DNA of 43,489 nucleotides from Cellulophaga omnivescoria (GCF_001999725.1 NZ_MDDP01000020.1:1-43489); one strand, 5' to 3'. Positions 1-8,069 are shown, counted from the stretch's first letter. A program made the numbers and translations. Notes: a model not told the origin generated them from the sequence alone.

Positions 1-59
1 AAAATACAGAAATAAAATTAAGCTATTAAAAGACCACATTGCACTAAATAACAATATTA

Positions 60-188
60 AATTATTATCTAAGTTCAATTTATTAGTCTTGTTTTACAGC
101 AAGTAAATATAATATTCTGTTTTAACTTTTTACTTGTTGGCACTAAATTTTATGCTTGGGGCGTTGCAGCTGTTTTAATAACGGAGTA
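60..188. repeat. Cassette-boundary-like intergenic repeat, left-most copy
   Basis: Non-coding stretch downstream of the lipoprotein gene. It contains an imperfect hairpin: CAGCAAGTAAA at 97-107 faces TTTACTTGTTG at 129-139, with 10 of 11 positions complementary. It sits where the other boundary repeats sit in this array, but its sequence resembles them only weakly and I could not find a clear inverse core. The first 60 bases of the window hold no recognisable gene. Confidence 0.35.
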
Positions 189-560
189 CTAATTTTTTAA
201 ATAAAATTTAAATTTTTCTGAAGCCAAAACTAATTCGTTATCAGTTAATTTTAAAATATTTAATTCTTTTTTCTCTTTTTTAATATAGATGCTTATAATA
301 CTATCATTAATATGCCATGTACCTTGCATACTTGATCCCATTTGTGTTATTAATTTAACCTTATTTTGGGGCATAAAGTTGTACGACATTTTGGAGTTTA
401 TATCAACCTTTATTGGAACGTAGTTGTTTAAAGTTACGGGTGTCATTTTTTCCATTTTTTGTACTCTCCAATTTTTGGTAATTTTTTCTTCCAATTTGTT
501 AGAACAAGAATATAATAGGGTAATACTAGTTATAGCAAGTATTTTTAATGTATTTCTCAT
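189..560 (-). CDS. Small lipocalin-like lipoprotein, hypothetical
   Basis: A 123-residue protein. It begins with a lipoprotein signal peptide: charged MRNTLK, a hydrophobic stretch, then lipobox LLYSC with Cys at about 19, so it is probably anchored in the periplasm or outer membrane. The rest looks like short beta strands, including KNWRVQKM near the start of the mature protein, GTWHINDSIISIYIKK, and LNILKLTDNELVLASEKF. That pattern is typical of the small lipocalin-like proteins common in Bacteroidota (inference; no catalytic motif is visible). It is the left-most of four co-directional genes separated by boundary repeats. Its own boundaries are the least clear of the four: TTACTAAC at 601-608 may be its cassette start, but no matching inverse core was found downstream. 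Confidence 0.6.
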   Translation of the reverse strand: MRNTLKILAITSITLLYSCSNKLEEKITKNWRVQKMEKMTPVTLNNYVPIKVDINSKMSYNFMPQNKVKLITQMGSSMQGTWHINDSIISIYIKKEKKELNILKLTDNELVLASEKFKFYLKN

Positions 561-600
561 CTTATTTTATTTATGCACTAATGGCTCTTGTTAAATTAAA

Positions 601-752
601 TTACTAACAAGGTTGTTGTATACGGTTTGTTGCGTGGTTTAAGCTCTAAAGTTAGCAACTAAAAACCGAATAGAAATTTGCTAGTCCCTACATTTCGGGA
701 TTCGTAAGTAGGTTATAAATAGCAATTAATTTTATTTGGTGTTACCAACAGT
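601..752. repeat. Integron-attC-like boundary repeat, copy A
   Basis: A long intergenic element between the lipoprotein gene and the beta-propeller gene. Its core (about 617-690) aligns with copy B: both carry a TATACGGTTTGTTGCGTGG-like stretch, then a TTAGCAA block, then TGCTAGTCC. A small inner hairpin pairs TCCC with GGGA near 685-702. The right end, GTTACCAACA (741-750), lies just after the stop of the next gene and is 8/10 complementary to TGTTGGCTAC (1687-1696) at that gene's other end. Confidence 0.6.
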
Positions 753-759
753 TTTATTC

Positions 760-1668
760 TTAATTCATCAACTTCCATTCTTTTCCATTATACAGAGCTA
801 AATGTTTATCTGATACAGACCAAAGTCCACTTGGACCTTTAAATAGTTTAAATGTCGAAAACTCAGGTGTACTTTCTACAAAAACTTCAAGTTCACCATC
901 TTTTAACCTAAGAATATTAAAGTTATTAGAGAAATAAATAGCATCATTATATGTGCAAACAGAGTCTATATCATCATCAGAGACTTCACTTTCCAATTCC
1001 GTCCATTGACTTCCTCTACCTTCCAAAATTATTCCCATTTGACCAGCAATATAAACTTTGTCATCAAAAACATCTCCATCTAATAAAATGTCATCGGTTG
1101 GTGTTTCTATTTCAGACCATTTACCGCCTTTATTTGTCCATATTACTCCTTCCCATCCAAAAGCATATAATTCTTGAGAATTAAATCCTGTAATATTTTC
1201 AAAACTACTCGGCATAGGTTCACCTTTCATAGCTTCAATACTAATTTCCTCCCAACTTGTATTTACTTGTTTAAATATAAATCTATTTGTTCCTCCAACA
1301 TATAATTCTCCATCAACTAGTTTAGAAAATCTAATTTCACTGGGAGGATCGTTTTTATCATCTTCAGTTTTATAAACATTAGAGAAAATAGTATCAGCTT
1401 TATTAAATTCTAAACAAGATCCGCCCCAGTGCGTTAAAAATATTTTATCCTCATTTACATTACTAGATATACCTTCGGGAAGCCAACTTACACTACCAGC
1501 GTTAGACCAATTTCCTTTATTATCTCTAATTAAAAATACGCTCTTTGGGTTTTTTTCAGGATCCATACCAAAAGGATGAGAAATCATTATTACTTCTCCA
1601 TTTAATAATTCAGCACCCGAAGAAAAGGTGAATTTTGATAAGTCAATTTTATTATTAGATTCTACCAT
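760..1668 (-). CDS. Beta-propeller-like protein of unknown function (cassette-borne)
   Basis: A 302-residue protein with no signal peptide or membrane segment, so probably cytoplasmic. It contains recurring blade-like units with a GxW or YAFGWEG turn followed by strands: GNWSNAGSVSW, TSWEEISIE, ELYAFGWEGVIWTNKGGKW, KVYIAGQMGIILEGRGSQW, AIYFSNNFNILRLKDG and GLWSVSDKHLALYNGKEWK. This suggests a five- or six-bladed propeller (inference from the repeated pattern). I recognise no family and assign no function. The ATG at 1668 follows closely on the boundary repeat, and the stop lies 10 bp inside the other one, so the whole unit looks like a single-gene cassette. The flanking inverted repeat (741-750 and 1687-1696) matches at 8 of 10 positions. 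Confidence 0.65.
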   Translation of the reverse strand: MVESNNKIDLSKFTFSSGAELLNGEVIMISHPFGMDPEKNPKSVFLIRDNKGNWSNAGSVSWLPEGISSNVNEDKIFLTHWGGSCLEFNKADTIFSNVYKTEDDKNDPPSEIRFSKLVDGELYVGGTNRFIFKQVNTSWEEISIEAMKGEPMPSSFENITGFNSQELYAFGWEGVIWTNKGGKWSEIETPTDDILLDGDVFDDKVYIAGQMGIILEGRGSQWTELESEVSDDDIDSVCTYNDAIYFSNNFNILRLKDGELEVFVESTPEFSTFKLFKGPSGLWSVSDKHLALYNGKEWKLMN

Positions 1669-1684
1669 AATTTGTTTAAATTTT

Positions 1685-1917
1685 ATTGTTGGCTACGTAC
1701 TTGTGTATGGTTTACTGCGCGGTTTAGTACGTAATTTAGCAAATAAATACCAAATAGAAAATCTGCTAGTCCGGTATATAGGAGTTCTTAAACAGATAAA
1801 GACTAGGCCTTTACTATTGCAAAATCAGGACTAATATATAATGATTCTTACAGAAGCACTTTAGTTAAAAATTAGTGAATTTTTACTTGTTTTTTACCAC
1901 ACTACTTTGTTACCACC
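1685..1917. repeat. Integron-attC-like boundary repeat, copy B
   Basis: Separates the propeller gene from the reverse transcriptase gene. Its core (TGTATGGTTTACTGCGCGG, then a TTAGCAAATAAATACC block and CTGCTAGTCC) is clearly related to copy A over about 75 bases. The right end GTTACCACC (1909-1917) is the exact reverse complement of GGTGGTAAC (3470-3478) on the far side of the reverse transcriptase gene. Internally GCTAGTCC faces GGACTAAT, giving a second imperfect stem. Confidence 0.6.
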
Positions 1918-1919
1918 AG

Positions 1920-3458
1920 TTATTTTTTCTTAAATATCGCTAAATGTTCAAGCATAGGTTTATTACTTCCTTTCTTTTTTATTGTGTCAAAAATTTTTAT
2001 TCCACTTGGTAAAGGTTTAAAAAATTCACTTCGATTAGCTTTCAAACTTTTGATTAGTGGTGATTTTATTTTTCTCGGAAATGTAATTGAAAAAAGGTCA
2101 TTAGATTTAATGAAATAAATTAACCAAATTAAGTCATATTGATTGTCCTCAATATTTTTCATTTTCTCATTAAACAAATTTTCAATTGCTTTTTCAATTT
2201 TTGTCATTACTGACTTATTTGAAGAGTGTTTTATGATTATTTTTTCAATTATTGCAAGAATTTGAGGGAATGATTTATATCTACGTTCTTTTAATAAAAG
2301 TAACAGACTAATTGCCTTCATTAAATTCTTTTCATTGAATTCTAGCTTTAGTTTGAATGAATTGGATGAAAGTTCACTTAAAAATCGGTCAACCACTCCA
2401 GTTCCTCTGTGTTGTTTGTCCACTTTTAAAGTTCCTCTTAAAGATTTTTCGAATCGATTATAACTTATTTTATTTTTATATCTTAATGAAAATTGTTGAT
2501 AATCAGCAGTCCATTCTCTAAATAAGCCTTCAGGCAATTCATTTACTTCAGACTTGTCGTCATTTAATGCTAAATTAAAATTCTTTAGTTGCTTTTGAAG
2601 TATTCTAATTATCTTGTTAGCATCTTCTTTTGTTTGACACAGAATTCTATAATCATCTTTAAATCGAACTGCTAAAAAATAAATTCCTAGTTTATCTATT
2701 TCTTTGGAACTTTCTGTGTCCACAGCAGACAAAATTATTTCTGCTATTAAATCTGAAATTGCGGGACCAATTGGAATTCCATTCGTGCAACCATCATTAG
2801 CATACTGTATTAGTTTATCAAGTTTTAACCCTAAAAATTTATCGTATGAATTTCTATTTCCACTAGTCCTAATTACTTTTTTAGTATGAATTGCCCAAGC
2901 TATACTATGTGTATAAATTGAAGGATAAAAGTTTTTTATGTCTGTTTTTAAAATATATTTATAATTAAAAGCTTCGGCAACTAAATCATTTTCAGCCATT
3001 TCCAAAAACTCATAAATCATTCTTCCAGCTCTTAAATTCCCTAATTCTCCTTCATTTTTTTTGGTAACAGGAATTGGGAAACTATAGGAATAGATTTTGT
3101 TTTTTGAATTAAATAAATGATTTGTTATTAAATCCCATTCGTTCATTAGATACCAAACCATATCGTGATAAATTTTAGGTTCAATAATGCCAAATGTCCT
3201 ATCTGTTAATTGTGTTTTAGGAAACGAAACATTTATTAGCTCACTTTTTTTGACATCAAATTTCGGATTAGTACCAGAAGTATCTACTTCAGTAAATGGT
3301 CTAGTGTTTAAATCAAATTTAGAGACTTTAAATGTTGGTGGGACAATATATTGTTCGGGAAAATAACCTTCTTCTAATAGCCATTTTGCAACTTTTTTAG
3401 TAGGAACTTTTTTTAAAAGTTTTTTTGTTTCTAAGAAATGTTTTCTTGGTAGTTGCAT
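1920..3458 (-). CDS. Reverse transcriptase (unknown-group/defence-like), cassette-borne
   Basis: An RNA-directed DNA polymerase of 512 residues. Motif A is YILKTDIKNFYPSIY with the metal-binding Asp at about 173. Motif B is TNGIPIGPAISDLIAEI. Motif C is RFKDDYRIL with Asp at about 268-269, so the usual YADD is FKDD. After the palm, about 200 residues are predicted mostly helical (ALLLLKERRYKSF onwards), a layout seen in defence-associated and Abi-type reverse transcriptases. There is no group II intron maturase or endonuclease domain. The frame is open upstream to 3533, but those 25 codons are translated boundary repeat; I chose the ATG at 3458 (MQLPRKHF), which follows it. The gene is bracketed exactly by the perfect 9-bp inverted repeat GTTACCACC/GGTGGTAAC. 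A defence role is inferred. I could not assign a DRT or UG group. Confidence 0.85.
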   Translation of the reverse strand: MQLPRKHFLETKKLLKKVPTKKVAKWLLEEGYFPEQYIVPPTFKVSKFDLNTRPFTEVDTSGTNPKFDVKKSELINVSFPKTQLTDRTFGIIEPKIYHDMVWYLMNEWDLITNHLFNSKNKIYSYSFPIPVTKKNEGELGNLRAGRMIYEFLEMAENDLVAEAFNYKYILKTDIKNFYPSIYTHSIAWAIHTKKVIRTSGNRNSYDKFLGLKLDKLIQYANDGCTNGIPIGPAISDLIAEIILSAVDTESSKEIDKLGIYFLAVRFKDDYRILCQTKEDANKIIRILQKQLKNFNLALNDDKSEVNELPEGLFREWTADYQQFSLRYKNKISYNRFEKSLRGTLKVDKQHRGTGVVDRFLSELSSNSFKLKLEFNEKNLMKAISLLLLLKERRYKSFPQILAIIEKIIIKHSSNKSVMTKIEKAIENLFNEKMKNIEDNQYDLIWLIYFIKSNDLFSITFPRKIKSPLIKSLKANRSEFFKPLPSGIKIFDTIKKKGSNKPMLEHLAIFKKK

Positions 3459-3469
3459 TTTTTTTAATT

Positions 3470-3670
3470 GGTGGTAACGTTCTTGTATATGGTTTGTAGC
3501 GTGTAAATTAGCGATAATTATTCGGTTAAGCACAAGCCAGATTTTTAAATTTCACTATTTATCTTTTTTATTGGAAATCGTCAAATTTAAAAATTTGGCG
3601 ACTTTCCAAATATGCCTTAACTTCGGTTAATCAACTAACCAGCTATGCGCTATATACGTTGTTAGCAAAA
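3470..3670. repeat. Integron-attC-like boundary repeat, copy C, with long inner hairpin
   Basis: Outer arms are imperfectly complementary: GGTAAC..TTGTATATGG..TGTAGC at 3473-3506 faces GCTATGCGCTATATACG at about 3642-3658 followed by GTTAGC. In the middle, 3571-3588 and 3591-3609 form a stem of about 18 bp (TTGGAAA.TCG.CAAATTT) with one bulge, one mismatch and a tiny loop. Outer core boxes plus a variable inner hairpin are the geometry of integron attC sites. The left end GGTGGTAAC belongs to the reverse transcriptase cassette. The right end GTTAGCAAAA (3661-3670) belongs to the J-domain gene cassette. Confidence 0.65.
3571..3609. other. Near-perfect long hairpin upstream of the reverse transcriptase
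   Basis: Left arm 3571-3588 and right arm 3591-3609 are complementary over about 18 bp, with one bulged base and one mismatch, around a 2-base centre. It starts about 110 bp upstream of the chosen reverse transcriptase start and is not present in copies A or B. It could be the variable terminal structure of the boundary repeat, or part of a structured RNA transcribed with the reverse transcriptase. Confidence 0.6.
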
Positions 3671-3673
3671 GTT

Positions 3674-4675
3674 TTATTCCGCAATAAATTCTCTATCAAG
3701 ATTATCTGTTTTGCCAAATCTTATATGTCCTTTAGTCAATAAATTATAGATAAATATATCTCTCAAATAGTTTAAACTTTTCTGGTCATTTATTGAAAAT
3801 AAAGATTTAATATTACCAACTAACCTTTTGTATTGATACCTATATAAGCTCTTTTCTCCACGATACCTGTAATCATATCCTCGATATTTTTGATTAGAAT
3901 ACCTGCTGTTTATAAAGTTTTCTAAATCGCTTTCTAAAAAATATTTTCGTTTATAATAATCTTCGTGTTCTTTACCATTATAGGCAAAAAAATCACTTAT
4001 TGTTTTTGATGACTTTAAGATTTCCGCAATATTTCTTATCTTTTTTAATTGCCAATTCTTAAAGTATAATTTCAAACCTATGAATACCAAAAGTCCAAAT
4101 AAAAAATAATTTAAATAAACAATGTTGAATGGTATTAATTCGGTTATAGATTCTTTCAAGTCTGTTATTTGCGATACAATATTAATAAATAGTAGAAGAA
4201 AGGCGGAAATACCTAAAACCAGAAAACTTGAATTTTTCGGTTCATAGAGATTTTTGAGTTGAGTATTCAATTCCTCTGATTTGTCTTCTTGTGATTTTGT
4301 GATAATTTTCTTTAGTCTGTCAACTTCATCTTCTTTTAATGACAACTCAAGTTTTAGATGTTTGTTTTTTTTCTCAAGTTCTAATATCTGACTTTTATCA
4401 ATTACAGACTCATAGTTATTTTGAAATAACACTAACTCTTGAGGCGATTTTGTAAGTTTTAATCCGTCTAAATGAACCTTTAATTCTTGAAGTAATTCAT
4501 TTAGTCTTTTAAATTTTTCGGTAGCCTCGCTTTTTAATTCAGTTCCGACCAAATCTGGGTGCGCAATATTTCTGCTTTTAAAAAGAATGTCATAAAGTCC
4601 AAAAGCATCTACGTTTTCCGTGATATTTAATTCGGTTTTTACTTTTTCAATTATCGATGTTTGGATGTTGCTCAT
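3674..4675 (-). CDS. Membrane-anchored J-domain-like protein, hypothetical
   Basis: A 333-residue protein. Residues about 22-68 resemble a J domain: an FGLYDILFKSRNI helix, then HPD at 39-41, then a Lys-rich helix ending FKRLNELLQELK. HPD is the signature with which DnaJ-type co-chaperones stimulate Hsp70. Next comes a charged coiled coil (about 95-143), then two hydrophobic segments (about 150-170 and 183-204). A basic, Tyr- and Arg-rich cytoplasmic-looking C-terminal domain of about 125 residues follows (RYSNQKYRGYDYRYRGEKSLY). I do not recognise the C-terminal domain. The gene is bracketed by a perfect 10-bp inverted repeat, GTTAGCAAAA at 3661-3670 and TTTTGCTAAC at 4680-4689, so it is probably a mobile cassette. 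Function is unknown; recruitment of Hsp70 to a membrane complex is only a guess. Confidence 0.65.
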   Translation of the reverse strand: MSNIQTSIIEKVKTELNITENVDAFGLYDILFKSRNIAHPDLVGTELKSEATEKFKRLNELLQELKVHLDGLKLTKSPQELVLFQNNYESVIDKSQILELEKKNKHLKLELSLKEDEVDRLKKIITKSQEDKSEELNTQLKNLYEPKNSSFLVLGISAFLLLFINIVSQITDLKESITELIPFNIVYLNYFLFGLLVFIGLKLYFKNWQLKKIRNIAEILKSSKTISDFFAYNGKEHEDYYKRKYFLESDLENFINSRYSNQKYRGYDYRYRGEKSLYRYQYKRLVGNIKSLFSINDQKSLNYLRDIFIYNLLTKGHIRFGKTDNLDREFIAE

Positions 4676-4679
4676 AAAT

Positions 4680-4800
4680 TTTTGCTAACTACATATAAAC
4701 TCAATTACTAACGTTTATTTCGCCTATGTGGTTGTGTAAAAGCACATTTGGCTTAGCAGTTGGTTTTTTGGTTGTTTAATTTTCCTACAATATAAAACTA
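4680..4800. repeat. Boundary repeat, copy D (right end of the cassette array)
   Basis: Begins with TTTTGCTAAC (4680-4689), the exact reverse complement of 3661-3670 across the J-domain gene. A region with CTATGTGGTTGTGTAAAAGC and GGCTTAGCAGTTGG follows, recalling the other copies only loosely. The remaining bases to 4966 are AT-rich leader of topB. No integrase or recombinase gene is found on either side within the window. Confidence 0.5.
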
Positions 4801-4966
4801 ATTATTGTGCTGCAATTACGGAAATGTGTAATTGGTATATTTTTTAGTATAGTTGGTTTTTTTCACCTACTTTTTGACTAAAAACTGTACCTAATTTTTT
4901 TGTTAATTTCTTTATGCCTTAACTGTAAATACTTCCACCAATAAAATCCTATTTTTACACCTTGTT

Positions 4967-7267
4967 ATGAAAGTATGTATTGCAGAAAAACCAAGTGTTG
5001 CCCGTGAAATTGCCACTGTACTAGGGGCAAATACAAAACATGATGGGTATTTTATGGGTAATGGCTATGCAGTAACCTATACTTTTGGCCATTTATGCAC
5101 ACTTTGTGAGCCTAACGACTATAAACCTCATTGGAAAAGTTGGGACCTTAACAACTTACCAATGCTACCCAGTAAGTTTAAAACCAAAGTAGTACAAGAG
5201 TCTGGCATACAAAAACAGTTTAAAATTGTAAAAAAATTATTTGACCAAGCTACTGTAGTAATTAACTGCGGTGATGCTGGGCAAGAAGGAGAACTTATAC
5301 AACGTTGGGTTATAGATCAGGCAGCGTATAAAGGAGAAGTACAACGCCTATGGATATCTTCTTTAACTACAGAGGCTATAAAAGAAGGGTTTGAAAAACT
5401 GCAACCAGCCACTAAGTATGACAATTTATACTACGCTGGTTTTTCTAGGGCTATAGGAGACTGGCTTTTAGGCATTAATGCAACACGTTTGTACACCGTA
5501 AAACACGGTGGTTACAAGCAAATGTTGTCTGTTGGGCGTGTGCAAACACCAACCTTGGCAATGATTGTAACTAGGTACCATGAAATACTAAATTTTAAAC
5601 CGCAACCATATTGGGAGCTGCAAACCTTGTACAGAGATACACTGTTTAATTGCGAAAAAGGAAGGTTTTTAAAGAAAGAAGAAGGAGAAGCTTTTGCGAC
5701 AAAAGTAAAAGAAAACGATTTTGAAATTGTTTCTACCACCAAAAAAAAAGGTAAGGAATATGCGCCTAAGTTGTTTGACCTTACTGGCTTGCAGGTTTAT
5801 TGCAATACAAAATTTGGTTTTTCTGCAGACGAAACCTTAAAAATAGTACAAAAATTATACGAGCAAAAAGTAGTTACTTACCCAAGGGTAGATACTACCT
5901 TTTTACCTAATGATATTTACCCTAAAGTTGCCGGAATTTTACAAAAGCTTACCAATTACCAAAACCTAACGCAAGTTGTTTTGGCGGGTAAAATTAGAAA
6001 GTCTGCTAAGGTTTTTAACGATAAAAAAGTAACAGACCACCACGCTATAATACCTACTGGTGTGCAAATAAATTTACAGCACAACCAACAGTTGGTGTAT
6101 GATATTATTACCAAACGTTTTATTGCTGTTTTTTATCCAGATTGTGAGGTGGCTAACACCACAGTTTTAGGTAAGGTAGATACAGTGTCTTTTAAAACCA
6201 CAGGTAAAGAAATACTAAAAAAAGGCTGGCGTGTAGTTTTTGAAAATCCGGATACTAAAAATAAGCCCGAAAAAGGCATATTACCATCTTTTGTAAAAGG
6301 AGAAAAAGGACCTCATGAGCCTTCGTTTTTAGAAAAAGAAACCAAGCCACCAAAACAGTACACAGAGGCTAGTTTGCTACGTGCTATGGAAACAGCAGGC
6401 AAGCAGGTAGATGATGATGAAATGCGAGAGCTAATGAAAGAAAACGGTATAGGAAGACCGTCTACCAGAGCAAATATTATAGAAACACTTTTTAGGCGTA
6501 AATACATAGAGCGTAAAAAAAAGCAGTTGCTGCCAACACAAACAGGCATACAACTTATTGGTATTATAAAAAATAAATTGTTAACCTCTGCCGAGCTAAC
6601 TGGTATGTGGGAAAAACAGTTAAAAGAAATAGAAAGCGGAAATTTTCATGCAGGTGTTTTTATAAACAACATGAAAAAAATGATTGATGACTTGGTGTAT
6701 GAGGTTCGTATTGAAAAAAAACACATTAAAATTTCGCATGCAGTCACAGAAAAAGCTGCAAAACCTGAAAAAGAAAAGAAAATTACCTCTGTACAGGGTA
6801 AAACGTGCCCTAAATGCAAACAAGGTGTATTGTTAAAGGGCAAAACTGCTTACGGTTGTAGTGCCTATAAAACAGGGTGTAAAATGGTATTGCCTTTTGT
6901 GTATATGGATAAAAAAATATCTGAAAAACAGTATTTACGACTGCTAGATAAAGGTTGTACTGTTAACCTAAAAGGTTTTAAAACAGACAATGGTACCAAA
7001 GAAGGTTTGTTGCGTTTTAATGATAATTTTGAGTTGGTGTTAGAAGAAAAAAAAATAGCACCAAAACAAACACAAACAGCGGTGCCAAACCCTATGCCGT
7101 GTCCGCAATGTAAAACCGGCACAGTATTAAAAGGCAAAACAGCCTATGGTTGTAGTGGTTACAAAACAGGCTGTACTTTTAAATACCCTTTTAGTGTTTT
7201 AAGAGAAAAAGCAGCAGGTAAAACCTTAACTAAAGAACTTGTTTATACACTGTTAAACAAAAAGTAG
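4967..7267 (+). CDS. topB: DNA topoisomerase III
   Basis: A type IA topoisomerase of 766 residues that breaks and rejoins one DNA strand through a 5'-phosphotyrosine link and resolves replication or recombination intermediates. The N-terminal Toprim domain starts MKVCIAEKPSVAREIA and contains the acidic NCGDAGQEGELI motif. The catalytic tyrosine is in VVTYPRVDT, at about residue 305. IGRPSTRANIIETL is the conserved topo III motif. Two C-terminal zinc-ribbon-like repeats each read CPxCxxGxxLKGKTAYGCSxYKTGC, at about residues 612-646 and 707-740; each has the four Cys expected to bind zinc. It is a monocistronic gene directly right of the cassette array. TATTTTTA (4950-4957), a -7-like element, lies only 9 bp before ATG, so the leader is very short. 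The 3' end converges closely with the CPBP gene. Confidence 0.95.
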   Translation: MKVCIAEKPSVAREIATVLGANTKHDGYFMGNGYAVTYTFGHLCTLCEPNDYKPHWKSWDLNNLPMLPSKFKTKVVQESGIQKQFKIVKKLFDQATVVINCGDAGQEGELIQRWVIDQAAYKGEVQRLWISSLTTEAIKEGFEKLQPATKYDNLYYAGFSRAIGDWLLGINATRLYTVKHGGYKQMLSVGRVQTPTLAMIVTRYHEILNFKPQPYWELQTLYRDTLFNCEKGRFLKKEEGEAFATKVKENDFEIVSTTKKKGKEYAPKLFDLTGLQVYCNTKFGFSADETLKIVQKLYEQKVVTYPRVDTTFLPNDIYPKVAGILQKLTNYQNLTQVVLAGKIRKSAKVFNDKKVTDHHAIIPTGVQINLQHNQQLVYDIITKRFIAVFYPDCEVANTTVLGKVDTVSFKTTGKEILKKGWRVVFENPDTKNKPEKGILPSFVKGEKGPHEPSFLEKETKPPKQYTEASLLRAMETAGKQVDDDEMRELMKENGIGRPSTRANIIETLFRRKYIERKKKQLLPTQTGIQLIGIIKNKLLTSAELTGMWEKQLKEIESGNFHAGVFINNMKKMIDDLVYEVRIEKKHIKISHAVTEKAAKPEKEKKITSVQGKTCPKCKQGVLLKGKTAYGCSAYKTGCKMVLPFVYMDKKISEKQYLRLLDKGCTVNLKGFKTDNGTKEGLLRFNDNFELVLEEKKIAPKQTQTAVPNPMPCPQCKTGTVLKGKTAYGCSGYKTGCTFKYPFSVLREKAAGKTLTKELVYTLLNKK

Positions 7268-7274
7268 TGCTTTT

Positions 7275-8069
7275 TTAAGCATTGCTAACAGTAGCTTCTG
7301 TAAGCTTGTATTTTTTCATTAAAAACAACCCATAAATTAAGCAAGGTAGGGCAAGTAGGGTAATAAGTATGGCATTTTCTAAAGATGTAGCCTCGGCAAT
7401 TTTTTGTTTTATAGGCAGACCAACCACATCTAAATCTGCAACAAAGTCTATTATTGCGTGTACTATAATTAATGGGTATATTCTTTTAGTTATTACTAGT
7501 AAAAACCCAAACATAATGCCTATAAATGTGGCGTATAGTACTTGTGTTAATTCGCCGTATAATCCGCTATCAAAATTTAATAAATGTATAACTCCAAAAA
7601 ACAATGAAGAGGCAAATACCGATGCTATAATATTCTTTTTTGTGTTACCCAAATAGTTTATGAAATGCGACTGAATAAAACCTCTAATACTTAACTCCTC
7701 TGCAAAGCCTATAGAAATAGAGTAAATTAAAAATATAAAAACGTTAGGCAACAAATTATCTATGCTTACAACATCTATTATGGCAAGGTTTAACAGCACT
7801 AGATATAGTAACGGAAACAATAATAAATACCATTTTTTTAATTTTCTTTTTTTTAATCCTGATACCTGTAATAAACCATTTTTACGAATAAAAAATAACG
7901 AAACAGCAATTAATACAAGATTGGCACATACATTTACAAGTGTGTGTATAATGTAAGATTCTATTTTTTTACTTATTAATAAGTATAAGAGGTACTCTCT
8001 TGTAATTAAAATAAAAAGTAAAGCACATACAAAAAGTATTAGCTGGCTCCAGAACTGTTTTTTAGTCAT
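7275..8069 (-). CDS. CPBP-family intramembrane metalloprotease (Abi/CAAX type)
   Basis: A 264-residue integral membrane protein with about eight hydrophobic segments. It carries the CPBP (PF02517) active-site set: EELSIRG with the Glu pair at 124-125 and Arg129, FGVIHLLNF with His162, and HAIIDFVAD with His204 and Asp208. All expected catalytic residues are present. Family members cleave within the membrane or serve in bacteriocin immunity or protein modification; the substrate here cannot be inferred. It is convergent with topB, the two stops being only 5 bp apart, and no terminator hairpin is visible between them. Confidence 0.88.
   Translation of the reverse strand: MTKKQFWSQLILFVCALLFILITREYLLYLLISKKIESYIIHTLVNVCANLVLIAVSLFFIRKNGLLQVSGLKKRKLKKWYLLLFPLLYLVLLNLAIIDVVSIDNLLPNVFIFLIYSISIGFAEELSIRGFIQSHFINYLGNTKKNIIASVFASSLFFGVIHLLNFDSGLYGELTQVLYATFIGIMFGFLLVITKRIYPLIIVHAIIDFVADLDVVGLPIKQKIAEATSLENAILITLLALPCLIYGLFLMKKYKLTEATVSNA

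Noticed and set aside
3459-3533. Upstream extension of the reverse transcriptase (25 extra residues)
   Set aside because: The codons are translated boundary repeat, related to the non-coding spacers elsewhere in the array; the ATG at 3458 follows the repeat.
1-4800. Retron (msr/msd) or group II intron as explanation of the reverse transcriptase
   Set aside because: No maturase, no domain V-like structure and no msd-style paired inverted repeats next to the gene; the hairpins are shared in type with spacers of unrelated genes.
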